DNA from: Verrucomicrobiota bacterium
GTDB taxonomy: Bacteria; Verrucomicrobiota; Verrucomicrobiia; Limisphaerales; SIBE01
NCBI GenBank assembly: GCA_021733945.1
Contig: JAIPJX010000016.1
Location: forward strand, 1-48,723
Direction of reading: 5' to 3'
Length of the DNA stretch: 48,723 nt
The position numbers were made by a program, and so were the translations under genes. The notes below the pieces were generated by a model, which was given only the letters and a program-made list of their open reading frames with translations, had not been told where the DNA came from and searched no databases. Below are positions 1-5,603 of this stretch, in pieces (positions within the stretch are counted from its first letter, which is position 1; every line of letters starts with the position of its first letter).

Positions 1-422
1 ACCCCCCCCCTACCCCCGGGGGTGGGGCGGAGGTGGGGGGTGGTGGATGAAAGCTCTGGGTGAAGTTTTTCGATTGTGGTCCGGATGTCCTCCGGGTGTT
101 TTTGGAGCCGAACCCGCAGGGTTTTGCAGATTCCGTTGCGTGCCAACGATTGTCCCTGACCGTACTGGTGCCGAATGTAGTTCCTGATCCATATCTGGCA
201 CCCGAAAGAGATCAATATCCCCGGCAGCGCCGCGACTGTTTTATCTAACCACTCAGGTTTCAGAGACGTTTCGAGCGAGAATCTGCGTGGAGAGACCGAA
301 ACGACTCCCAGTGAGTCGGTCAACCCAGTCGTGAGCATCCAAATGAGGGTGAGCTTGACTGGGGCGGGTTGATCCTCAATCTCGCGGTCTTCCCAGAAAG
401 TGTGTGAAATGTTCCTGATCAT
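1..422 (-). CDS. Phage-type replication protein, N-terminal part (cut by window edge)
   Basis: This frame is open from an ATG at 422 to the left edge (about 140 codons, no stop), so it is a partial gene continuing outside the window. The N-terminus reads MIRNISHTFWEDREIE and continues with FSLETSLKPEWL and a YIRHQYG block. From memory this pattern (FWxDxxI, a hydrophobic helix, an SPRRF...LKPEWL winged-helix-like region, then IRHQFG) resembles small replication or DNA-binding proteins of verrucomicrobial prophages; no search was possible. The distal part becomes Pro/Gly-rich where the DNA is a run of C and G. It follows the gene ending at 446 after 23 bp, on the same strand, so it is probably the next cistron of the phage-like train. 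No good Shine-Dalgarno is visible. Confidence 0.6.
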   Translation of the reverse strand, partial: MIRNISHTFWEDREIEDQPAPVKLTLIWMLTTGLTDSLGVVSVSPRRFSLETSLKPEWLDKTVAALPGILISFGCQIWIRNYIRHQYGQGQSLARNGICKTLRVRLQKHPEDIRTTIEKLHPELSSTTPHLRPTPGGRGG

Positions 423-445
423 TTTGTGTGGGTTCTTGGGTTTGA

Positions 446-1021
446 TTACCAGCGGCCGCGGGTTTTTGGAGAAGGCGGATTCAAGGCCGGGCCGCGAACG
501 ATCGGGCCGGCATACAGCCAAGCGGCGGTGCCTCCCTCGTCCGGAAATGCGTAGATCCTCCCAGTCAAAGAATTGGGCATGAACAGGCGATTATCGCGCA
601 CGCCCAACACGGTCACCCGCCGACCGGAGTCCGTGAGGCAGATCAGAACGCGCCGGTTGGGAAGATCGCTTTTTACGACCCTTACGACCTCGGCATTCTC
701 CATCATCCAGGCTTCCGCATTTAGCTCAGGCGGGGCTTTTTTTATGGCGGTGCCAGATTGTTCAGGAGTGTCGAACAAGCCAGCCACAGCAGCCACCACC
801 GGCACGGCAGCAATGCCAGCCGCGGCTTTCTCGACACCGGCCGCCGCCCAAAGCACCCGGCCTGCAATCAGGGACCAGTCTTCATCCTCGACAAGAAACT
901 CTGTCCTGATCGATCGGATGTCGTCTTTGTTGTGCAACCCGAGCCGGGCCATGACAGAGGCCTCGCGGATGGTGAAAGCACCGGCGTCTTTGTTCGGTGG
1001 AAAATTTTGGTGTGGATTCAT
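446..1021 (-). CDS. Hypothetical phage-associated protein (191 aa)
   Basis: ATG start at 1021. I do not recognise a named family. The N-terminal third resembles a DNA-binding or adaptor segment (FTIREASVMARLGLHNKDDI, a helix-turn-helix-like stretch). It is followed by a hydrophobic Ala/Val-rich segment at about residues 57-83 (could be one membrane helix or a buried helix), and a C-terminal small beta domain containing KSDLPNRRVLICLTDSGRR and VLGVRDNRLFMPN. The last residues (NPPSPKTRGRW) are low complexity. It sits in a leftward train of phage-like genes between an HTH gene and the replication-like gene at the edge. A role in the element is inferred from position only. Confidence 0.55.
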   Translation of the reverse strand: MNPHQNFPPNKDAGAFTIREASVMARLGLHNKDDIRSIRTEFLVEDEDWSLIAGRVLWAAAGVEKAAAGIAAVPVVAAVAGLFDTPEQSGTAIKKAPPELNAEAWMMENAEVVRVVKSDLPNRRVLICLTDSGRRVTVLGVRDNRLFMPNSLTGRIYAFPDEGGTAAWLYAGPIVRGPALNPPSPKTRGRW

Positions 1022-1243
1022 GTCTTTAGGCTGAAAATTTTCTCGAGGGAATGGATAGGTGATTAGCCAGGGATGGTGATCGAGACCCCCCCCGCCCCGG
1101 GGTGCCCGCGGCGGCCGCGGTGGCGGCCGTGTCGTCCGATGGTCGCGGTGCGCGGGCAGCCCGTGATCGGGGGGCGGTCACCAGGGACGGCCAAGCGGCC
1201 CAGGGAAACTGCAGTCTCGTGAGGGAAAAGGGACACTGAAAAG
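1022..1243. other. GC-rich intergenic stretch with imperfect inverted repeats
   Basis: This 222-bp gap holds a very GC-rich core (about 1084-1175) with runs of C, then GCGGCCGCGG-type runs, then G runs, bounded by CAGGGATGGTGATCG on the left and GATCGGGGGGCGGTCACCAGG on the right side in partly inverted form. A 73-codon leftward frame (1026-1247) starts with a GTG overlapping the upstream stop (GTGA), but its composition (Ala/Arg/Ser/Pro filler) does not look like a selected protein. I read this as non-coding, possibly structured. Confidence 0.3.
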
Positions 1244-1852
1244 TCACACTGAATCCTTTTTGATGTCGTTTTGCTGGGGTTCGTCGCCTAAACCGCCTGA
1301 TTGAGAATCAGACGGCGGTGGCAGCGCCTGGTCTTCGGCCTCGACAGCCTTCGCCCGCTTCATGTTCTCGAACCAGTCCCTGACAGCGTCCGGAGTCGCC
1401 GGTTCGCCCGATCGGTGCTCGACGATCTCCGTCGGGTCACCTTCGAGCAGAGCCTTTTTGTCTGATATGATCCCGATCGAAACCGATAGCTGACCGATCG
1501 GGATCGTATCGAGTTCGTCGCACAACCGCTCGACGCCAGTGCGAATGAAACGGCCCATGAGGCTTGCCACCTCTTTCTTCTGCGTAGCTATCGCCAGGCC
1601 TTCCCGGTCACGGATCGCCTGGACGGTGTGCGTGCTGATCCGGAAGGCCCGGGCGATGTGGCGGATGCCCATGCCTTCGCCCAGAGCCCGGATGATGGCA
1701 TCGTAGCGTGCCCGGTCCCGGGCAATTCGCTCCCCGGTAAACTTCCCGGGTTCAGCCGCTCGCTTCTCGATAGTCAACAGCTCGTGGCCCAGGGGGAAAC
1801 AGCCCTCATCGAAAAGCTCGTCCTGCTTGCTGTTCGGAAGGTTCGAATCCAT
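1244..1852 (-). CDS. Helix-turn-helix protein of the mobile element (202 aa)
   Basis: ATG start at 1852. Residues about 45-85 form a clear homeodomain-like helix-turn-helix: RARYDAIIRALGEGMGIRHI followed by ARAFRISTHTVQAIRDREG. This type is seen in phage small terminase subunits, transposase N-termini and resolvase-like regulators. The remainder is helical (RFIRTGVERLCDEL, SVSIGIISDKKALLEGDPTE) with an acidic, Pro/Ser-rich tail. The 'SIGIISDKKALLEG' segment also appears, as far as I recall, in phage HTH proteins of unknown function. It lies 28 bp after the gene ending at 1881 on the same strand, so co-transcription is likely. Function is not known; DNA binding is inferred from the motif. Confidence 0.6.
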   Translation of the reverse strand: MDSNLPNSKQDELFDEGCFPLGHELLTIEKRAAEPGKFTGERIARDRARYDAIIRALGEGMGIRHIARAFRISTHTVQAIRDREGLAIATQKKEVASLMGRFIRTGVERLCDELDTIPIGQLSVSIGIISDKKALLEGDPTEIVEHRSGEPATPDAVRDWFENMKRAKAVEAEDQALPPPSDSQSGGLGDEPQQNDIKKDSV

Positions 1853-1880
1853 GGCAAAAAAATAAAACGGCGGCGGCCGG

Positions 1881-2237
1881 TCAGTGGTTCGGCATGCGCA
1901 GCAGTGACTGCAACGACACGGTCACGTCAGTCTGAGACCATCGGAACCCCTCCAAGTCGCCGGAGCGAATGCGCGTTTCCACCCACTCCCGACCGCGCCC
2001 AAGCCCGGACGCCGCGATCGGGACTGTCACGTGGTCGCGGAGCCCGGTTCCCAGGCTGGCGCAGGAGCGCGCCGCCGACACCCGCGCGGACTCCTGCAGC
2101 TTCACCAGATCCGCGATCGGAATTCGGGATCCCGCCGCAGCCGACAAATGCCCGGTGCCGATCAGGTTGCGCAGCCACCGGGCCGAGTGGCCCAGGCGCC
2201 GGGCTGCCGCTCGAATTGTCAACGCATCGGTCATCAT
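1881..2237 (-). CDS. Small protein with two excisionase-like HTH segments (118 aa)
   Basis: Start ATG at 2237, with a second ATG immediately after. The N-terminus (LTIRAAARRLGHSARWLRNL then IGTGHLSAAAGSRIPIADL) has the pattern of a MerR/excisionase winged HTH: helix-turn-helix followed by a wing ending in a hydrophobic helix. A second, weaker copy of the same layout follows (IAASGLGRGREWVETRIRSG then DLEGFRWSQTDVTVSLQSLL). Two half-domains in tandem suggest an internal duplication. In a mobile element such proteins often direct integrase or control lysogeny; that is inference. It is upstream of the HTH gene at 1244-1852 with a short 28-bp gap. Confidence 0.55.
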   Translation of the reverse strand: MMTDALTIRAAARRLGHSARWLRNLIGTGHLSAAAGSRIPIADLVKLQESARVSAARSCASLGTGLRDHVTVPIAASGLGRGREWVETRIRSGDLEGFRWSQTDVTVSLQSLLRMPNH

Positions 2238-2284
2238 TCCAATCAGCTCTGAGGCGGCCTATCCCTCGGTTTCGACTTCGGATG

Positions 2285-2377
2285 TCACTTGGCGGGATTC
2301 AATGGTTCCGGGAATCCCTGCGAAGGCAGGTTCTTGGCGATGATGTCGCTGATGTTTTCGATGATTACTCCATTCAT
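2285..2377 (-). CDS. Small coupled ORF (30 aa)
   Basis: A 30-codon frame beginning MNGVIIENISDIIAKNLPS. Its ATG (2377-2375) overlaps the TGA of the DUF3310 gene as ATGA, the arrangement used repeatedly in this gene train. There is no family assignment. The overlap and the amphipathic ENISDIIAKNL helix are the only arguments that it is real. Confidence 0.35.
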   Translation of the reverse strand: MNGVIIENISDIIAKNLPSQGFPEPLNPAK

Positions 2378-2727
2378 ATTGTGTGTGTTTTGATGTTTTT
2401 GTTTTTCCGAAAGGGAATATTCCCAGCGTCGCGCGCATCCCGCTTGGTGATGAGGCTGAAATGATCTTCGTGCACTTCGTTCCATGCTGGGTTCTCGTCT
2501 CCCGGGTAATCGAATTCCAAGAGGAGGTGAAGAAAGTGAATTGCCTTTTGAATGTCCTCCGCACGCCCCTTGTCACGGTGCCGAGTTATGTATTTGATGG
2601 CGCTGGACTCGCAGAAACCAAGCCCGTTGCGGTGGCAATACTCGGCTGGCTGAATAACCAACTTCTTGTAGTGGCCGCCAGCGACTTGCATTTCGCTCGC
2701 TTTCTTGGGTTTCGGTTTGGTCTTCAT
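2374..2727 (-). CDS. DUF3310 phage protein (117 aa)
   Basis: The block VIQPAEYCHRNGLGFCESSA followed by IKYITRHRDKGRAEDIQKAI and HFLHLLLEF is the DUF3310 signature (family pattern: QP-E-I--N-L-F-EGN-IKY--R---K-G-EDL-KA--YL), found almost only in phages and prophages and sometimes described as nucleotide-kinase-associated; its reaction is unknown. The start is the ATG at 2727, which overlaps the stop of the upstream small gene as ATGA; a TTG at 2736 is in frame but less likely. The C-terminal tail is Lys/Asn-rich. This is one of the better indicators that the left region derives from a phage. Confidence 0.8.
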   Translation of the reverse strand: MKTKPKPKKASEMQVAGGHYKKLVIQPAEYCHRNGLGFCESSAIKYITRHRDKGRAEDIQKAIHFLHLLLEFDYPGDENPAWNEVHEDHFSLITKRDARDAGNIPFRKNKNIKTHTI

Positions 2728-2873
2728 TCCATCCAATCAATGCGGCGCTGCTTGCCCAGGATGGTCCGGGTTCGGCGGGTAACCTCGACCTCGAAGCGGC
2801 GTAGGGCCCGACCGTTCATCCGTGCTTCGATCTCCAATAAAAAACGGCCGACACGGCCTATGAATTTGCGCAT
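2724..2873 (-). CDS. Small basic protein (49 aa)
   Basis: A short frame from ATG 2873, preceded by AAGGA at good spacing, ending in a TGA that overlaps the next ATG (ATGA). The product begins MRKFIGRVGRFLLEIEARMN and is very Arg-rich, with alternating basic and hydrophobic residues, consistent with one or two amphipathic helices that could bind nucleic acid. No family is recognised. It overlaps the zinc-ribbon gene by 16 bp in another frame, so the three genes form a tightly coupled set. Confidence 0.5.
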   Translation of the reverse strand: MRKFIGRVGRFLLEIEARMNGRALRRFEVEVTRRTRTILGKQRRIDWME

Positions 2874-3058
2874 GGTGTTCCTTTGGTTTTGGTGACCATC
2901 TGTTTGAATTCCCCCTCTTGCTTGATCGTAAGCCCGAGCTCCTGGAGCAACTTCACGGCGTGCCGGTGGCAAATGCCGTGACTGGTAGGGATCCGGCCGG
3001 CATTGCGGTCGGGCCTCTCCGGCGGATTGCACCAGGCGCATACGGGTTTAGTTTTCAT
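2858..3058 (-). CDS. Small zinc-ribbon-like phage protein (66 aa)
   Basis: ATG at 3058, overlapping the stop of the upstream gene. The N-terminus MKTKPVCAWCNPPERPD has a CxxC knuckle, and SHGICHRHAVKLLQEL supplies a second C-x2-H pair, so a four-ligand zinc site (C, C, C, H) about 66 residues long is likely. Similar one-knuckle proteins with a 'SHGIC..C' second half are common small phage genes of unknown function. The first 26 codons are duplicated about 600 bp upstream (see 3564-3665), where the second zinc pair is missing. Confidence 0.6.
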   Translation of the reverse strand: MKTKPVCAWCNPPERPDRNAGRIPTSHGICHRHAVKLLQELGLTIKQEGEFKQMVTKTKGTPCANS

Positions 3059-3065
3059 GGCGTTC
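2983..3065. repeat. 83-bp direct repeat, copy 1
   Basis: These 83 bp match 3590-3672 with three substitutions. The repeat covers the last codons of one gene (ending ERHEN then stop), the overlapping ATG, and the first 26 codons of the zinc-ribbon gene, on the minus strand. It contains a short hairpin (CCGGCCG, loop GCATTG, CGGTCGG). Confidence 0.9.
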
Positions 3066-3557
3066 CGCGTGGCCTCCAGGGTTCGGTTTGCCTTGGTGTT
3101 GTGCGTTCACTCCGGTAGTATCAGCGGTCGCAGCCAACAATCTCGCCCTGCGCAATGCAGCCCGAAGCTTTAAATTTTCACCGTCTTGCCCGCCGCATTG
3201 AAGAGGCGACCCTTGAGCTTCAGGCGGATTCAGCGCCAGGCCTTGAATCGCGCCTCCAGGAGCATGAGGACGCACTGCTCGAAGAAGCATCCACTCTGAG
3301 GAAGGAGCTTGATCTGTGTGTGCAGAGTTGGATTGTTCACGGAGCCTTCCCCACAGACAATGCACGTGCCACACGATTCCTGCATTTTCGATTTCTAGCC
3401 GCGTTCCGTTTTCTAGATCTTCTATCGCTACCGGAAGCCGCAGAGTCCGTGTTCCATGTGTCTGGGATGACGGAATCTCAATTTCTGCACTGGTTGCTTT
3501 GCGATTGGGGCCATCACCACGGGACATCGGAGGGTTTGAGTGATCACGAGTATTCAT
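3048..3557 (-). CDS. Hypothetical protein of inserted module (169 aa)
   Basis: ATG at 3557 preceded by GAGGAG; the stop region overlaps the start of the next gene. The middle (RLEIENAGIVWHVHCLWGRL) looks like a small beta unit. A Cys/Gly-rich linker and a C-terminal helix (GENLKLRAALRRARLLAAT) follow, and the tail is low complexity. There is no family assignment. The whole gene lies between two copies of an 83-bp repeat, so it appears to be a shuffled or inserted module. An opposite-strand frame (3155-3586) is also open and protein-like. I prefer this strand because of the Shine-Dalgarno, the ATGA-type junctions and the agreement with neighbouring genes. Confidence 0.5.
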   Translation of the reverse strand: MNTRDHSNPPMSRGDGPNRKATSAEIEIPSSQTHGTRTLRLPVAIEDLENGTRLEIENAGIVWHVHCLWGRLREQSNSAHTDQAPSSEWMLLRAVRPHAPGGAIQGLALNPPEAQGSPLQCGGQDGENLKLRAALRRARLLAATADTTGVNAQHQGKPNPGGHAERHEN

Positions 3558-3563
3558 GGCTCC

Positions 3564-3665
3564 TCAGGTCAGACGGGAAGAAGTAGTAATGGTAGGGATC
3601 CGACCGGCATTGCGGTCGGACCTCTCCGGCGGATTGCACCAGGCGCATGCGGGTTTAGTTTTCAT
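3564..3665 (-). pseudogene. Truncated duplicate of the zinc-ribbon gene (33 codons)
   Basis: From ATG 3665 the first 26 codons reproduce the zinc-ribbon gene at 2858-3058 (MKTKPACAWCNPPERSDRNA), with A for V and S for P substitutions. Identity stops exactly where the 83-bp repeat ends, and seven unrelated codons lead to a TGA. The second Cys/His pair is lost, so a complete zinc site cannot form. Its ATG overlaps the TAA of the RHH gene (3655-3840), exactly as the intact copy overlaps the gene before it. Confidence 0.75.
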
Positions 3666-3672
3666 GGCGTTC
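3590..3672. repeat. 83-bp direct repeat, copy 2
   Basis: Second copy of the repeat at 2983-3065 (80 of 83 positions identical by eye). It carries the end of the RHH gene and the start of the truncated zinc-ribbon gene. The hairpin CCGACCG-GCATTG-CGGTCGG is perfect here, whereas copy 1 has one G-T pair. Confidence 0.9.
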
Positions 3673-3840
3673 AGGCTCCACCGGGGTTTCAGGCGCTTGG
3701 ATTGAAACAAAAGAGCGCAAGGCCTCGCGCACCACATCGGAAACCTTCAAATGTCGGCCGCGCGCAATACGGCTGAGCTCCTCCTTCATTTCCACCGGAA
3801 CCCTCGTCCTCACTGCTTCGTTGAGATTGTCTTGGCTCAT
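3655..3840 (-). CDS. Ribbon-helix-helix regulator (61 aa)
   Basis: The core AVRTRVPVEMKEELSRIARG then RHLKVSDVVREALRSFVS is a canonical MetJ/Arc/CopG ribbon-helix-helix: one beta strand (TRVPV) that pairs with its dimer partner and enters the DNA major groove, then two helices. I choose the ATG at 3840; an in-frame TTG at 3870 would place the start inside the promoter. A -10-like CACAAT lies only 8 bp upstream, so the mRNA may be leaderless. It is divergent to a second RHH gene at 3963 that has the same promoter layout. Likely autorepression or cross-repression of the element's control region (inference). Confidence 0.75.
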   Translation of the reverse strand: MSQDNLNEAVRTRVPVEMKEELSRIARGRHLKVSDVVREALRSFVSIQAPETPVEPERHEN

Positions 3841-3848
3841 TGGTCCCG

Positions 3849-3877
3849 ATTGTGCCACATTGGGACCCAACCGTCAA
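3849..3877 (-). promoter_or_regulatory. Leaderless promoter/operator of the leftward RHH gene
   Basis: On the minus strand TTGACG (3877-3872) and CACAAT (3854-3849) are separated by 17 bp, and the ATG begins 8 bp later (3840). The -10 box is part of TGTGGCACAAT, an 11-bp sequence also present in the divergent promoter and nearly palindromic (TGTG-C-CACA). A flanking perfect inverted repeat GGTCCC / GGGACC (3842-3847 and 3862-3867) brackets it, suggesting an operator over the -10 region. Confidence 0.55.
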
Positions 3878-3927
3878 CAGAATCTTACCGGAGAGCAGTT
3901 GTGATCCTGTGGTTTGTCAGTTTTGGA

Positions 3928-3955
3928 TTGACGAGGGCGGCAGTTGTGGCACAAT
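3928..3955 (+). promoter_or_regulatory. Leaderless promoter/operator of the rightward RHH genes
   Basis: TTGACG (3928-3933), 16-bp spacer, CACAAT (3950-3955), then only 7 bp to the ATG at 3963. The -10 box lies in TTGTGGCACAA (3944-3954), a palindrome with a single central base, shared with the opposite promoter. Transcription would start at or next to the ATG, and a dimeric repressor on the palindrome would block it. Confidence 0.55.
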
Positions 3956-3962
3956 GTGACCC

Positions 3963-4121
3963 ATGAAGAGGCCCCCAAAGAATGCCGCCGTGAAGGCCCG
4001 GGTTGACGCGAAGACACGAGATTCGCTGGAAACCATAGCCGCTCGGGAGCAGCTCGACGTGTCAGACCTGATCCGCCGAGCCATCCGCGAATTCCTGGCC
4101 AGGAACCTCCGCGTGAACTGA
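3963..4121 (+). CDS. Short ribbon-helix-helix regulator (52 aa)
   Basis: A 52-codon frame starting MKRPPKNAAVKARVDAKTRD and continuing SLETIAAREQLDVSDLIRRA. It has a beta strand (AVKARVD), helix A (TRDSLETIAAREQ), a turn (LDVSD), and helix B (LIRRAIREFLARN), the full RHH fold with almost nothing else. The start ATG is the first after the -10-like box, with no Shine-Dalgarno, consistent with a leaderless mRNA. The next RHH gene begins 4 bp after the stop. The layout suggests a transcriptional control unit, or the antitoxin type of RHH without an evident toxin partner. Confidence 0.7.
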   Translation: MKRPPKNAAVKARVDAKTRDSLETIAAREQLDVSDLIRRAIREFLARNLRVN

Positions 4122-4125
4122 GTGT

Positions 4126-4368
4126 ATGGCGAAGGATTCAGAAATAAAAACCCGTGTCAGCAACGAGATGAAGGCGGCAATAGTTGCACTTGCGTCACAG
4201 CGCGGAGAAAGCGAAAGTCTGGTTATTCGGGAGGCGCTACGTCTTTACCTGGCAAGCATTCCGTCATCCATACCGTCCGCCAACACTCCACCCCAACCAA
4301 ATCGCCAAGCCGCCGAAAAGCCGCAGAATTTCAGCAATTTTCCCCGCCCTCAAGGTGGGAAGAATTGA
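4126..4368 (+). CDS. Ribbon-helix-helix protein with Pro-rich tail (80 aa)
   Basis: ATG at 4126, four bases after the previous stop, so translational coupling is likely. The RHH core is EIKTRVSNEMKAAIVALASQ then RGESESLVIREALRLYLASI: beta strand, helix, turn, helix. A 30-residue Ser/Pro/Gln/Asn-rich tail follows, probably disordered. It is the third RHH protein in 720 bp. The family includes plasmid copy-number repressors and antitoxins; which role applies here cannot be told. Confidence 0.7.
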   Translation: MAKDSEIKTRVSNEMKAAIVALASQRGESESLVIREALRLYLASIPSSIPSANTPPQPNRQAAEKPQNFSNFPRPQGGKN

Positions 4369-4543
4369 ACATATCCCAATGGGACACGAACTGGATTGAT
4401 CCCTCTGGAACAACCCGGAAAATGTGGGGGGCCAATGGGAATAGCCGTCGAAGATCCGCCCGCACTCGCCAAATCTCATCCTCGGTGTAATAATTCGTCG
4501 GTATCACAACACCCGCAGGCGTGAGGCAGAAATAAAACGACAT
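4331..4543 (-). CDS. Hypothetical protein (70 aa), convergent to the RHH operon
   Basis: ATG at 4543; the 3' end overlaps the convergent RHH gene by 38 bp. The product begins MSFYFCLTPAGVVIPTNYYT and contains EDEIWRVRADLRRLFPLAPH, which looks like a small folded unit, but I recognise no family and see no clear ribosome binding site. It could be a real small gene or a chance frame. Confidence 0.35.
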   Translation of the reverse strand: MSFYFCLTPAGVVIPTNYYTEDEIWRVRADLRRLFPLAPHIFRVVPEGSIQFVSHWDMFNSSHLEGGENC

Positions 4544-4584
4544 CCCGAAACGCTGAGCGGGGAATCATAAGCACCACACACACA

Positions 4585-4920
4585 ATGAGATCAAGAAAAA
4601 TTCTTCCAGCCCTGTCGCTGCTCACAATCTTCATGCTTTTGACCGGATGCGTGACCAGTTCAAAGAAGATGGTGTCCATCAAAACCGGCATGACACGCGA
4701 GCAAGTTATTTCGGTTCTCGGCCAGCCGGCGGCCGCCAGCGCAGACGGGCCGTTCGAATATCTTCGATTTCGACTGTCCGGCACCGGGGCGCCTCCCCTG
4801 AATCCAAACGCTGCCGTTTTCGCAGATGAGTATTTCGTGCGGTTTCGGGACGGAACCGTGGATCAATTCGGAAAGGTGGGAGACTTTCAATCGCTGGATG
4901 TGAACATCCGCCAAGAGTGA
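4585..4920 (+). CDS. BamE/SmpA-type outer-membrane lipoprotein (111 aa)
   Basis: The N-terminus is a lipoprotein signal: MRSRKILPALSLLTIFMLLT then GC, so cleavage before Cys at about residue 22 and lipid attachment are expected. The mature part contains VSIKTGMTREQVISVLGQP, the SmpA/OmlA (BamE-like) signature, followed by strands ending in DEYFVRFRDGTVDQFGKVGD. Proteins of this fold assist outer-membrane protein assembly or serve as small periplasmic inhibitor-like domains; here it is inside a mobile region, so the exact role is open. A strong intrinsic terminator follows immediately. No Shine-Dalgarno is evident before the ATG. Confidence 0.7.
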   Translation: MRSRKILPALSLLTIFMLLTGCVTSSKKMVSIKTGMTREQVISVLGQPAAASADGPFEYLRFRLSGTGAPPLNPNAAVFADEYFVRFRDGTVDQFGKVGDFQSLDVNIRQE

Positions 4921-4934
4921 GCTAAAGACACTCC

Positions 4935-4980
4935 AAAGACAAAGGCCGGAATGATTAAATCGTTCCGGCCCTTGTCTTTT
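4935..4980 (+). terminator. Rho-independent terminator after the lipoprotein gene
   Basis: AAAGACAA-GGCCGGAA pairs with TTCCGGCC-TTGTCTTT (one unpaired base each side), with a 10-nt loop and a 3' T run. It is near-symmetric, so it may act in both directions. Confidence 0.85.
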
Positions 4981-4981
4981 G

Positions 4982-5008
4982 GAACTGTCAAGGAATCATT
5001 GACAGTTC
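4982..5008. repeat. Perfect 9-bp inverted repeat
   Basis: GAACTGTCA, 9-bp spacer, TGACAGTTC, placed directly after the terminator and about 180 bp before the DUF6941 operon. It could be an operator or part of a tandem terminator. Together with AGGGT/ACCCT at 5161-5181, just before the ATG at 5187, it makes the 206-bp AT-rich gap a plausible control region. Confidence 0.5.
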
Positions 5009-5186
5009 GGTGCTAATTCGTTTTCCCGTATCCATTTGGATCCCAGGTCATTATCGCTATTTTTAATAGCCGTTCTGGGTGAACAGGCATTGCCTCACCG
5101 CCATTTGGTTCGTTTCTTGCTTTGAAAACTATTTGTCATAAATGGTGTTAAAAATATCTCAGGGTGAATATATTTTACCCTAACGC

Positions 5187-5603
5187 ATGGAAGAATCCGG
5201 TAAACCAACTGAACGGCCTTTGGGAGTCGCATTGATTGTTTGCGAGCAAGTTATCACAGACACTCGATCCAACAACAAGACGCTCGTTTCGACGTTCAAC
5301 AGCATTTCAGCTCGCGAATTTCCTTGCACGCACCACAAGATGGCTGTTTACGTTGCACTCACCAACGGATCAGGCGAAATGAAAGTGAACTTGGTCTTGA
5401 AGAACCTTTCAAATGACAAACGATTGCTCAAATTTGGTGGATCAGTCACTTTTGATAATCCGAATCATGTTCTCGAATTAATCTTCAATATTCGACAATG
5501 CGTCTTCGAAGAACCCGGACTTTACGGATTTGAAGTTTACGCCAACGAAGAACACGTTTTTGAAAGTCGTTTTAACGTAGTCAAAACCGAATCCAAATCA
5601 TGA
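5187..5603 (+). CDS. DUF6941 family protein (138 aa)
   Basis: The motif LGVALIVCEQVITDTRSNNK followed by LVSTFNSISAREFPCTHHKM and VYVALTNGSGE matches what I remember as the DUF6941 family (beta-sandwich proteins of unknown function that are widespread in environmental bacteria). No signal peptide, so cytoplasmic. The sequence is AT-richer than the surrounding genome, with codons such as AAA, AAT and TTT. The stop overlaps the next ATG (TCATGA), forming an operon with a small acidic protein and a RelE-like toxin. A 5-bp inverted repeat (AGGGT/ACCCT) lies 5 bp before the start and no Shine-Dalgarno is seen, so start regulation is possible. Confidence 0.7.
   Translation: MEESGKPTERPLGVALIVCEQVITDTRSNNKTLVSTFNSISAREFPCTHHKMAVYVALTNGSGEMKVNLVLKNLSNDKRLLKFGGSVTFDNPNHVLELIFNIRQCVFEEPGLYGFEVYANEEHVFESRFNVVKTESKS

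Noticed and set aside
10..201. 63-codon minus-strand frame at the left edge
   Set aside because: It overlaps, in another frame, the longer open frame 1-422, whose sequence looks more protein-like.
1026..1247. 73-codon minus-strand frame with GTGA overlap
   Set aside because: Composition is Ala/Arg/Ser/Pro filler from very GC-rich DNA; no motif or helix pattern.
3155..3586. Plus-strand 143-aa frame opposite the inserted module
   Set aside because: Protein-like, but it lacks a ribosome site and opposes every neighbour; the minus frame has GAGGAG and the shared overlapping junctions. Not fully excluded.
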